Assembly: GCA_003223695.1 (NCBI GenBank)
Contig: QHVY01000283.1
Span: 1 to 5,345 of the forward strand
Source of the DNA: Acidobacteriota bacterium
GTDB taxonomy: Bacteria > Acidobacteriota > Thermoanaerobaculia > Gp7-AA8
Direction: 5' to 3'
DNA length: 5,345 bases
Of this stretch, positions 1-5,323 are shown one piece after another. The number at the start of each line of letters is the position of its first letter. The stretch's first letter is position 1. The position numbers and the translations under genes are program-made. The notes beneath the pieces were generated by a model. It saw nothing but the letters and a program-made list of their open reading frames with translations. It searched no databases and was not told the origin of the DNA.

Positions 1-198
1 CTCTTCGAGGATCTCTTGTAGCGTTTGCTGCACGCCTTCAGTGCTGCTCTTCGCGGTCGAAGTCGCTGTGGTGGTCGTCGTAGCAGCGGTCGTAGTCGTT
101 GCGCCTCCGCCCGGTTTTCCGCCTGATGTTTGCGCAATTGCCGCGGCCATGGCCGCGGCGACGACGATCAGCGAGAGAGCGAATCGTTTCAAGCTCAT
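1..198 (-). CDS. pilP: PilP, type IV pilus assembly protein (N-terminal 66 residues, truncated by window edge)
   Basis: This reading frame starts at an ATG that overlaps the pilO stop codon (ATGA, 195-198), with an AGGAGG Shine-Dalgarno at 208-213 nine bases upstream, and stays open to the left edge. Residues 1-22 form a signal peptide: basic MSLKR, a hydrophobic Ala/Val/Leu core, and an AIA-Q site at 22/23 suited to signal peptidase I. Residues 26-53 are a Gly- then Thr/Ala-rich low-complexity linker, followed by a helical segment (GVQQTLQEILEE). In the PilMNOPQ system PilP sits in the periplasm and connects the PilN/PilO pair to the PilQ secretin. The identification rests mainly on operon position, because the conserved beta domain lies outside the window. 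Classical PilP proteins are lipoproteins, but no lipobox cysteine is seen here. A different periplasmic pilus protein at this position cannot be excluded. Confidence 0.72.
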   Translation of the reverse strand, partial: MSLKRFALSLIVVAAAMAAAIAQTSGGKPGGGATTTTAATTTTTATSTAKSSTEGVQQTLQEILEE

Positions 199-836
199 TC
201 TCCCGTCCCTCCTGGCTTCGCGCCGCCAGGTTTGGCTGCCGCGCCCGGTTTTGCCGCTTCGGGAGCCTTCGGCTCGACGTAGACGAATGTCTTGGCGACG
301 AATTCCGAAGTGATCGTGCGGTCAACCTGAACGCCGAGGGCCTGGATGCTGATCTGCTCGACGTTCATGATTCGCGAGAAGTTGCTCAAGCGATTGAAGA
401 GAATCGCCAGGTTGTGATATCGGCCGTCGACATTGATTGTAATCGGCCATTCCGCGTACGGATCGCCGCCGGATGCCGGCGTGAGTTTGGGGAACGTCAG
501 CTTGTGCAGGATGAAGTCGCCCTGATCGACGAGAGACTTGATCTTCTTGATGATCTCTTCGGTGTTGCGCGTTGATGGGAGAATCCGGCGCAGCTTCTCG
601 AGCTCGAGCTCCAGCCGGCGCACTTCCTCGCGGAACTGCGGGAGCTTGCGCTGGGCGGAGCGTCCCTGCTCGATTTTCGTGTCGAGGTCTTTGATCTGCG
701 CTTCAGCAGCTTTGATCTGATTCTTCACGTCTTCGATGAACAGGTAGTCCGAACCCCAGACCAGGCCGCCAGCGAGAAAGAGGCCGAGGAGAATTCCGTA
801 GTACCACGGCTTTCCTTCGAGCGTGAACGCCGCCAT
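195..836 (-). CDS. pilO: PilO, type IV pilus inner-membrane alignment protein
   Basis: This 213-residue protein has the standard PilO layout. A short cytoplasmic N-terminus is followed by one membrane helix (about residues 12-33, WYYGILLGLFLAGG onward). Next come a long charged coiled coil (about 35-85), an LP turn at 86-87, and a periplasmic alpha/beta domain (about 92-188). That domain carries the YHNLAILFNRLSNFSRI segment (140-156), typical of the ferredoxin-like fold of PilO. PilO pairs with PilN and, with PilP, joins the inner-membrane motor platform to the secretin. The start is an ATG preceded by AGGAGA (841-846), which overlaps the pilN stop; the stop overlaps the pilP start. Residues 189-213 form an Ala/Lys/Pro/Gly tail with repeated KPG units that is not part of the core fold. 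The assignment is supported by order (M-N-O-P) and architecture. Confidence 0.93.
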   Translation of the reverse strand: MAAFTLEGKPWYYGILLGLFLAGGLVWGSDYLFIEDVKNQIKAAEAQIKDLDTKIEQGRSAQRKLPQFREEVRRLELELEKLRRILPSTRNTEEIIKKIKSLVDQGDFILHKLTFPKLTPASGGDPYAEWPITINVDGRYHNLAILFNRLSNFSRIMNVEQISIQALGVQVDRTITSEFVAKTFVYVEPKAPEAAKPGAAAKPGGAKPGGTGE

Positions 837-844
837 CGTCTCTC

Positions 845-1537
845 CTACTTTTTCGGCGCCGACCCGCTGGTCGACGTCGTTCCGGTTGTTGTCGTTCCGC
901 CGGCCGTGCCGGTGGTGGTCGCTGCTCCGGCCGCGCCCGCCTCCGGCTTCGGCGCATAACTGAAGTGGAACGTCATGTCAAAGGTATAGACCAACGGTGT
1001 AACGCTGGCCTGATTCACGGAGCTCAGGTCGGGCTCCTCGAAGAGCGGATCGTTCTTGACGTTCTCCACGAAGTTGGCGATTGCATTCGGATTGAGCCCA
1101 CGGCCGTTGATCGTGATCAAACCGCCACTCATCGTCATCTTGTCGAGCCATACGAGATCGGGAAGGTCCTGACTGATCCGGTCCATGATCTTGACCGGCC
1201 CCTTCTGGTTCTGTTTGAGCTGATTGATGAGGTCGATGCGTCTTTGCAGACTCTCTTTCTGCCTTTGGTATCCCTCGACCTCTTTGATGATGGCTTCGAG
1301 CCGCTGCGCTTCGACCTGCTTGCTGGCAACCTCGTCGCGTTTCGAGCTGAGCTTCTGCTTCTCGATGACCCACCAGCCGCCGCCGACGACCAGGCCGGCG
1401 ACCAGACCGACGATGACCAGGAGATTATTGATGTTGCTGGGAGCCGCCGCGCCGACCGCAGCTACGGCCGCCATTCCCGGAACGGCACCCGCTCCGCGAA
1501 CCGCCCGCCCTTCCCGCGCTAGGTTGATCTTGATCAC
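845..1537 (-). CDS. pilN: PilN, type IV pilus inner-membrane assembly protein
   Basis: This 230-residue protein begins with GTG, its start overlapping the pilM stop (GTGA, 1534-1537), behind a GGGGGA ribosome site at 1541-1546. The N-terminus MIKINLAREGR corresponds to the INLLP-type motif that binds the PilM cleft in characterised systems, but it reads INLA rather than INLL. An Ala/Gly/Val-rich stretch (12-34) leads into one membrane helix (about 38-58), then a coiled coil (about 60-115). The periplasmic domain follows (about 117-195), including DLVWLDKMTMSGGLITINGR. The last 33 residues or so are a Thr/Gly/Ala-rich tail ending in PKK. PilN forms heterodimers with PilO and anchors the PilM ring to the inner membrane. 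Gene order and architecture make the assignment firm. The role of the tail is unknown. Confidence 0.93.
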   Translation of the reverse strand: MIKINLAREGRAVRGAGAVPGMAAVAAVGAAAPSNINNLLVIVGLVAGLVVGGGWWVIEKQKLSSKRDEVASKQVEAQRLEAIIKEVEGYQRQKESLQRRIDLINQLKQNQKGPVKIMDRISQDLPDLVWLDKMTMSGGLITINGRGLNPNAIANFVENVKNDPLFEEPDLSSVNQASVTPLVYTFDMTFHFSYAPKPEAGAAGAATTTGTAGGTTTTGTTSTSGSAPKK

Positions 1538-2589
1538 GCGTCCCCCAGTTTCCTAGCCGCCAGGCCGACGGCGATCGCCATGCTCGGCCCGACCTCAGCC
1601 AACTCCTCGGGGTTGAATTGCTTCTCATCGACGGTGACTTTCTGGAAGGGATCCATGATGGTGACCGGAATGCCGAACTTGTCTCGCAGGATGGCGTCGA
1701 GATTCAGAACGCCCGAGCCGCCGCCGGCGAGGACGATTTCGTCCACGCGATCGGCGCCCGATGTCGCGGTGAAGAAGTCGAGCGTCTTGCGCAGCTCGCC
1801 CGCGAAATCCTCCGAGACGGAGTTGAGGATTGGGATGACCTGCTGGACGGTGTGATCTCCGACCTGTTTGCCTTTCTTGAGTTCTTCGGCCTGCTCGAAT
1901 GAGAGGCTCATCTCGCGCTGGATCGCATCGGTGTACTGATTGCCGCCGAATGTGATATCGCGCCAGAAAAGCGAAGTCGAGCCGTTGAGGACGTTCACGT
2001 TCGTGACGGAGGCGCCGATGTTTACGAGCGCGAGCGTCTTCCCCTCGTCCACGCGGTAATTCATCTCGTAGCAGTTCTGCAGCGCGAAGGCGTCGACATC
2101 GACCAGCACGGCGTTCTTGCCGGTCTGGTTGATCACGGACGTGTAATCGTTGATCTTTTCTTTCTTGACGGCGACGAGGATGACGTCGATGTTGTCGCCG
2201 GTTCCCGGTGTGCTCAGCGGCACATAATCAAGGTTGACGTCATTGATGTCGAACGGAATGTATTGTTCCGCTTCCCACTGGATCGATTCGGCCAGCTCTT
2301 CGGGCGACATCGCCGGCAGACTGATCTTCTTGATGATGACGGAGTGTCCGGACAGCGAGGTGGCGTAATTGGAATTCTTGACCGCTTTTTCGCTGTTCAG
2401 CCGCGAGATCGTCTCGACGACCATCGACGAGTCCATGATCGACCCGTCGACGATGGCTTCAGGGGACAGGCGTTCGATGCCGAGCTTCACGAGCTCGTAC
2501 CCGCCCTTTTTCTCCTTCAGCTCGACTAATTTGACCGCTGAGGAGCCGATATCAAGACCGACGACATTTTTGCTCTTTGAGAAGAACAC
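1534..2589 (-). CDS. pilM: PilM, actin-like cytoplasmic type IV pilus ATPase-fold protein
   Basis: This 351-residue protein of the FtsA/PilM actin-like family shows all its signature segments. Phosphate-1 loop is VGLDIGSSAVKLVEL (10-24). The characteristic WEAEQYIPF (105-113) is present. Phosphate-2 is NIGASVTNVNV (190-200), followed by RDITFGG (210-216). The adenosine loop is LAGGGSG (287-293), and the C-terminal helix is SMAIAVGLAAR. PilM binds nucleotide and the N-terminal peptide of PilN, forming a cytoplasmic ring below the PilNO complex. The start is GTG. An in-frame TGA lies two codons upstream, so no longer start is possible, and GGGGTGA (2593-2599) serves as ribosome site. It is the first gene of the minus-strand pil operon, and its stop overlaps the pilN start. 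Length and motifs are normal for the family. Confidence 0.97.
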   Translation of the reverse strand: MFFSKSKNVVGLDIGSSAVKLVELKEKKGGYELVKLGIERLSPEAIVDGSIMDSSMVVETISRLNSEKAVKNSNYATSLSGHSVIIKKISLPAMSPEELAESIQWEAEQYIPFDINDVNLDYVPLSTPGTGDNIDVILVAVKKEKINDYTSVINQTGKNAVLVDVDAFALQNCYEMNYRVDEGKTLALVNIGASVTNVNVLNGSTSLFWRDITFGGNQYTDAIQREMSLSFEQAEELKKGKQVGDHTVQQVIPILNSVSEDFAGELRKTLDFFTATSGADRVDEIVLAGGGSGVLNLDAILRDKFGIPVTIMDPFQKVTVDEKQFNPEELAEVGPSMAIAVGLAARKLGDA

Positions 2590-2592
2590 CGC

Positions 2593-2599
2593 TCACCCC
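2593..2599 (-). promoter_or_regulatory. ribosome binding site of pilM (decides GTG start)
   Basis: GGGGTGA on the minus strand, close to an extended GGAGGTGA Shine-Dalgarno, lies three bases before the GTG at 2589. Its own TGA is in frame with pilM, so the GTG is the only possible start for this frame. Confidence 0.6.
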
Positions 2600-2648
2600 A
2601 TCCATCTCACTCACTTCTCGCTGGCTCCGGATGTGAAAAGGTGAATCA

Positions 2649-2677
2649 AAATTACAGGGTTTTAAAAGTGGTGTCAA
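2649..2677 (-). promoter_or_regulatory. candidate sigma70-type promoter for the pilMNOP operon
   Basis: On the minus strand a perfect -35 box TTGACA (2672-2677) is followed, after a 17-bp AT-rich spacer, by TAATTT (2649-2654), a weak -10 box. Transcription would begin near 2642, leaving a leader of about 50 nt before the pilM GTG. Position, spacing and the exact -35 support it; the poor -10 limits confidence. Confidence 0.5.
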
Positions 2678-2701
2678 CTCTACAGGAATTAGATAAATGA
2701 A

Positions 2702-2735
2702 TTGATTACGCGCGATTGGCGACTTCGGTTACAAT
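2702..2735 (+). promoter_or_regulatory. candidate promoter for rpmB
   Basis: TACAAT (2730-2735) matches five of six positions of a sigma70 -10 box and would place the transcription start about 30 nt before the rpmB ATG. The best upstream box, TTGATT (2702-2707), is 22 bp away, which is longer than the usual 16-18. The -10 element is therefore credible but the -35 is not certain. Confidence 0.35.
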
Positions 2736-2756
2736 CCGGCGCCCGCTGCGTTATTT

Positions 2757-2762
2757 GAGGAG
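2757..2762 (+). promoter_or_regulatory. ribosome binding site of rpmB
   Basis: GAGGAG lies nine bases before the ATG at 2772. This is a strong Shine-Dalgarno sequence and fixes the start of the L28 gene. Confidence 0.75.
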
Positions 2763-2771
2763 CTCGAAAGC

Positions 2772-2966
2772 ATGGCCAAGAAGTGCGAGGTTTGTGGTAA
2801 GACGCCGGTATTCGGAAACAAGATCAGTCATGCACACAATGTGAGCAGCCGTCGCTGGATGCCGAACCTCCAGCGCGTCCGCGTGAAGCTGGGGACGAAA
2901 GTGCAGCGAATGAACGTCTGCACGCGGTGTTTGCGCAGCGGTAAGGTGAAGAAGGCCGTCCGATAG
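2772..2966 (+). CDS. rpmB: 50S ribosomal protein L28 (bL28), zinc-binding type
   Basis: This 64-residue basic protein begins MAKKCEVCGKTPVFGNKISHAHN, the classic L28 start in which the first zinc pair is C5-x2-C8. The second pair, C50-x2-C53 (VCTRC), completes a four-cysteine zinc site, so this is the C+ form of L28. RRWMPNLQRVRV (27-38) is the conserved central strand segment. L28 is a component of the large ribosomal subunit. The gene is transcribed alone. It is divergent from the pil operon and convergent with the rel gene, whose end is 49 bp downstream across a palindrome. No rpmG (L33) is adjacent. Length and cysteine spacing are normal for the family. Confidence 0.97.
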   Translation: MAKKCEVCGKTPVFGNKISHAHNVSSRRWMPNLQRVRVKLGTKVQRMNVCTRCLRSGKVKKAVR

Positions 2967-2968
2967 CT

Positions 2969-3019
2969 GTAGGGCACGGCTGCGCCGTGCCGCAGCGGCA
3001 GCGCGCAGCGCCGCCCTAC
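2969..3019. repeat. GC-rich compound palindrome between convergent rpmB and rel; possible REP-like repeat or bidirectional terminator
   Basis: Outer arms GTAGGGC (2969-2975) and GCCCTAC (3013-3019) are exact inverted copies. Inside them is a perfect 8-bp hairpin, GGCACGGC (2973-2980) with loop TGC and GCCGTGCC (2984-2991), which overlaps the left outer arm. A weaker stem GCGGC/GCCGC (2995-2999/3010-3014) follows, and GCAGCG occurs three times (2992, 2998, 3005). No T-run follows on either strand, so it is not a canonical Rho-independent terminator. The compound shape and intergenic position resemble dispersed REP-type palindromes. The right arm contains the rel stop codon (TAG, 3016-3018). 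It may act as a transcription or RNA-stability barrier between the convergent genes. Confidence 0.6.
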
Positions 3020-4794
3020 GCTGTCGCGTGCCTCACATTGAATTTCCGCTCCACCTGCATCACTCCGTCGAGTCCTTCGATCGAGCGCGTCACCTTCTCC
3101 AAATGTTTCATATCGGCGATCTCGAGCACCAGCTCCGCCGTAGCGCGACCGTCGAGCGTTCGCGAATCCATCTGACGGATATTCGTCTTGAGTCCGGCGA
3201 TCGTTGACACGACGCGCGCCAGAATCCCCTGCCGGTCCTCCATGAGCACTTCGAGCTCAACCTGAAACTGAGCCTGCCGCTGATCCGCCCACTCCACCGC
3301 GATCTCGCGATCGGGGTTGAACATCAGATTTTTCACGTTCGGACAATTTGCGCTGTGCACGGCCACGCCTTTTCCGCGTGTGACGTAGCCGACGATGCGC
3401 TCGCCCGGCAGCGGATTGCAGCACTTCGCGAGATAGGTCATCAGGTCGTCATAGCCTTTGACTTTGATCGCCGTTGAAGTGCCGGTGAACGGGAAAATCT
3501 TGCGCACCGCTTTCTGCAGCACGCCTTCATCGGTGGGCGCCGTTTCTTTCTGCTCGTCGCTGATGAAGCGCTCGACGATCGATCGCGGCGAGACTTTGCC
3601 GTAGCCGACGTCTGCGTACAGATCTTCGAGCCGCGCGAGGCCATACTCTGACAGCACTCCGTCGAGAGCATTCTCGGCAACGAGCTTCCGCCACCCCACT
3701 CGATATCGCTTCGCTTCTTTCTCCACCAGCTTCTTGCCGAGGTCGATGGAGCGCTGCTTCTGTTCGGTATTGAGCCAGTGACGGATCTTGTGACGCGCGC
3801 GCGAGGTGACCACCATGTTCACCCACTCGCGCGAAGGTGTCTGCGTCGGCGAGGTGACGATCTCCACGATGTCACCGTTGCGCAGCGGCGTCCGCAGCGC
3901 AACGAGCTTGCCGTTTACGCGGGCGCCAACGCAGTGATGACCGACGTCGGTGTGAATGCGATACGCGAAATCGAGCGGCGTCGCGCCGCGCGGAAAGGCG
4001 AACACGTCGCCTTTTGGCGTGAACGTGTACACCTCATCGGGATACAGATCGATTTTCAGCGAGTGCATGAATACCCGCGGATCTTTGATGTCGTTTTGCC
4101 ATTCGACGAGCTGACGCAGCCACAGGAAATTCTTGTCGTCGGCCTGTGCGCCCATCCGCCCTTCTTTGTATTTCCAGTGCGCGGCGATGCCCTGCTCGGC
4201 GATCAGGTCCATGTCCTTGGTGCGGATCTGCACCTCGAAGGGCTGCCCCTTCTCGGCCACGACCGTGGTGTGCAGGGACTGATAAAAGTTCGGCTTCGGC
4301 ATCGCGATGTAGTCTTTGATGCGGCCAGGAACCGGCCGCCACATCTGATGGATGATGCCCAGGGCGGCGTAACAATCTTTAATGTTGCCGGTGATGATGC
4401 GGAAACCGATGTAGTCGTACAGTTGGCCGATATCGATCTCCTGCTTCTGCAGCTTCGACCAGATCGAGTACATCGACTTCACGCGGCCGTTGACGTCGCC
4501 GGAGATTTCGTTGTCGCGCAGCTTTGTCTGCAGCGTGCTCTTGATTCGTTCGACGAGGTCGGCCGACACGGCGAGTTTCTCGCTCACCGAATTCTGCAGA
4601 TCTTCAGACTCACGCGGATGCATGTATCGGAATGACAGATCTTCCAGCTCATTCTTCAGCCGTCCCATGCCCAGCCGGTTGGCGATCGGTGCGTAGATCT
4701 CCATCGTTTCCTTGGCGATCGAGATTTGCCGCTCTTCAGGGAGGAATTCCAGCGTACGCATGTTGTGCAGACGGTCGGCAAGCTTGACCAGCAC
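3016..4794 (-). CDS. rel: RSH C-terminal fragment: HD remnant, (p)ppGpp synthetase, TGS and ACT domains
   Basis: This 592-residue fragment is counted from a GTG at 4794; the frame is open back to 4914 but offers no earlier ATG, GTG or TTG. It begins with the last HD motif, KLADRLHNM (4-12), carrying the D and N that complete the hydrolase site. The synthetase domain shows GRVKSMYSI (103-111), YDYIGFRI (126-133), R158-I-K-D161, YQSLHT (171-176), EVQIRT (187-192) and AEQGIAAHWKYKEG (199-212). The RxKD form is the one known from bifunctional Rel/SpoT enzymes rather than the ExDD of RelA-only synthetases. TGS spans about 254-314. A CC...H...C region (C458, C459, H480, C484) and a C-terminal ACT domain (about 512-583) follow. 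No Shine-Dalgarno precedes the GTG, so independent translation is doubtful. Its TAG stop lies in the palindrome shared with rpmB. Confidence 0.85.
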   Translation of the reverse strand: MLVKLADRLHNMRTLEFLPEERQISIAKETMEIYAPIANRLGMGRLKNELEDLSFRYMHPRESEDLQNSVSEKLAVSADLVERIKSTLQTKLRDNEISGDVNGRVKSMYSIWSKLQKQEIDIGQLYDYIGFRIITGNIKDCYAALGIIHQMWRPVPGRIKDYIAMPKPNFYQSLHTTVVAEKGQPFEVQIRTKDMDLIAEQGIAAHWKYKEGRMGAQADDKNFLWLRQLVEWQNDIKDPRVFMHSLKIDLYPDEVYTFTPKGDVFAFPRGATPLDFAYRIHTDVGHHCVGARVNGKLVALRTPLRNGDIVEIVTSPTQTPSREWVNMVVTSRARHKIRHWLNTEQKQRSIDLGKKLVEKEAKRYRVGWRKLVAENALDGVLSEYGLARLEDLYADVGYGKVSPRSIVERFISDEQKETAPTDEGVLQKAVRKIFPFTGTSTAIKVKGYDDLMTYLAKCCNPLPGERIVGYVTRGKGVAVHSANCPNVKNLMFNPDREIAVEWADQRQAQFQVELEVLMEDRQGILARVVSTIAGLKTNIRQMDSRTLDGRATAELVLEIADMKHLEKVTRSIEGLDGVMQVERKFNVRHATA

Positions 4795-5152
4795 GACGCG
4801 CAGGTCGCTGCTGCTCTTCCTTCGAGACGTATGCGTAGCGGGAGATTTTGGTGACGCCGTCGACGAGCTCCGCGACGTCTTCGCCGAACACCTCCTGCAG
4901 CTTCTCTTTTGTGGTCAGCGTGTCTTCGAGGACGTCGTGGAGCAGTCCGACGGCGATGGAGGTCTCGTCGAGATGGAGGTCGGCCAGGATGTGCGCCACA
5001 TTTAATGGATGGACGAGATACGGCTCCCCAGAGCTCCGCACCTGTCCTCGGTGCTCGCGTGCCGAGAAGATGTACGCCTTCTGCAGCAGCTCCTCATCGA
5101 AGTCAGGTTTGTACGACTCGACTTTGTCGAGAATGTCTTCAAAGCGGGTCAT
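4736..5152 (-). CDS. rel: RSH N-terminal fragment: first part of the HD hydrolase domain
   Basis: This 138-residue frame starts at ATG 5152 behind a weak GGAAA site. Residues 1-115 are normal RSH sequence: KAYIFSAREHRGQ (25-37), SGEPYLVHP (41-49) with metal ligand H48, and HDVLEDT (72-78) with H72, D73 and the catalytic-type E76/D77. FGEDVAELVDGVTKIS (89-104) follows. After Q115 the reading changes to a non-homologous Arg/Ala/Pro-rich tail (RPARRAGQ onward) and stops at 4736. The Asp and Asn of the final HD motif lie in the other frame, so this piece alone should not hydrolyse (p)ppGpp. It overlaps the C-terminal fragment by about 59 bases. Confidence 0.8.
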   Translation of the reverse strand: MTRFEDILDKVESYKPDFDEELLQKAYIFSAREHRGQVRSSGEPYLVHPLNVAHILADLHLDETSIAVGLLHDVLEDTLTTKEKLQEVFGEDVAELVDGVTKISRYAYVSKEEQQRPARRAGQACRPSAQHAYAGIPP

Positions 5153-5189
5153 TGCTGTTTCCGTAACAGAGCATTCATGCTAACAGCTT

Positions 5190-5264
5190 CCGTTGGCCGT
5201 TCGCCGTTGGCCGTTCGCCGTTGGCCGTTGACCGAAAACGCTCGGCGAACAGCCAACGGCCAAC
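5190..5264. repeat. 14-bp tandem repeat of GTTGGCC/GTTCGCC heptamers with inverted copy
   Basis: The unit CCGTTGGCCGTTCG occurs at 5190-5203 and 5204-5217, and again with its last two bases changed to GA at 5218-5231; each unit is two near-identical heptamers. Downstream, AACGGCCAAC (5255-5264) is the exact inverse of GTTGGCCGTT (5220-5229), and CGGCGAAC (5243-5250) is the exact inverse of GTTCGCCG (5199-5206 and 5213-5220). The tract can therefore form stem-loops on either strand. It lies in the gap upstream of rel and before the plus-strand start at the right edge. It resembles short dispersed intergenic repeats of GC-rich bacteria; function is unknown. Confidence 0.8.
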
Positions 5265-5270
5265 CTCTCC

Positions 5271-5320
5271 GGCACTCCTCTTGCTGAACACGGCAGCAAG
5301 TGGTGCCCCGCGGGGGTCGC
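5271..5320 (+). other. two potential hairpins in the leader of the right-edge gene
   Basis: GGCAC (5271-5275) pairs with GTGCC (5303-5307), enclosing an exact 7-bp stem CTTGCTG (5280-5286) / CAGCAAG (5294-5300) with loop AACACGG. Next is the self-complementary CCCCGCGGGG (5306-5315), which competes for two bases of the first stem. The unpaired CTCCT (5275-5279) is complementary to AGGAG of the downstream Shine-Dalgarno (5328-5332). This could be a structured 5' leader. No known riboswitch or RNA family was recognised, and short stems arise by chance in GC-rich DNA. Confidence 0.35.
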
Positions 5321-5323
5321 CAG

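Larger units (their letters stand above)
3016..5152 (-). pseudogene. rel: rel/spoT-type (p)ppGpp synthetase/hydrolase gene interrupted by a frameshifting deletion
   Basis: Taken together, the two frames form one long RSH protein: HD hydrolase, synthetase, TGS, Cys-containing helical/zinc-finger-like and ACT regions. It would make and degrade the alarmone (p)ppGpp in the cytoplasm. The frame is intact from the ATG at 5152 through SKEEQQ (residue 115, about 4808). The homologous sequence then continues in another frame with SSDLRVVLVKLADRLHNM. RSH proteins I recall (E. coli SpoT, Streptococcus Rel) have about 11 residues of the AENxRKMxxAM type between these segments. Their absence plus the frame change fits a loss of about 38 bp at the AGC triplet repeat (4807-4815). 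Whether this is a true mutation or an assembly or read error cannot be decided from the sequence. No in-frame alternative start exists upstream, because a TAG precedes the ATG with no start codon between. Confidence 0.75.

Noticed and set aside
965..1522. A 185-codon plus-strand open frame opposite pilN, and similar antisense frames opposite pilO and pilM.
   Set aside because: They mirror well-supported minus-strand genes with matching operon structure; no domain or ribosome site supports them.
2969..3019. Canonical Rho-independent terminator of rpmB or rel.
   Set aside because: The stem is strong but no run of T follows on either strand, so it was kept as a palindromic repeat with only possible terminator function.
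3778..4635. A 285-codon plus-strand open frame opposite the rel synthetase region.
   Set aside because: It is antisense to strongly conserved RSH motifs, its protein is His/Arg/Asp-rich without recognisable domains, and it has no convincing ribosome site. It is a shadow of codon bias in rel.
4807..4815. Programmed ribosomal frameshift at the AGC repeat in rel.
   Set aside because: A shift alone would not restore the roughly 11 conserved residues missing between the two halves, and no slippery heptamer or known stimulator is evident. A deletion explains both observations.
5190..5264. CRISPR-like array.
   Set aside because: Units are 14 bp in direct tandem without spacers, with inverted copies beside them and no cas genes.
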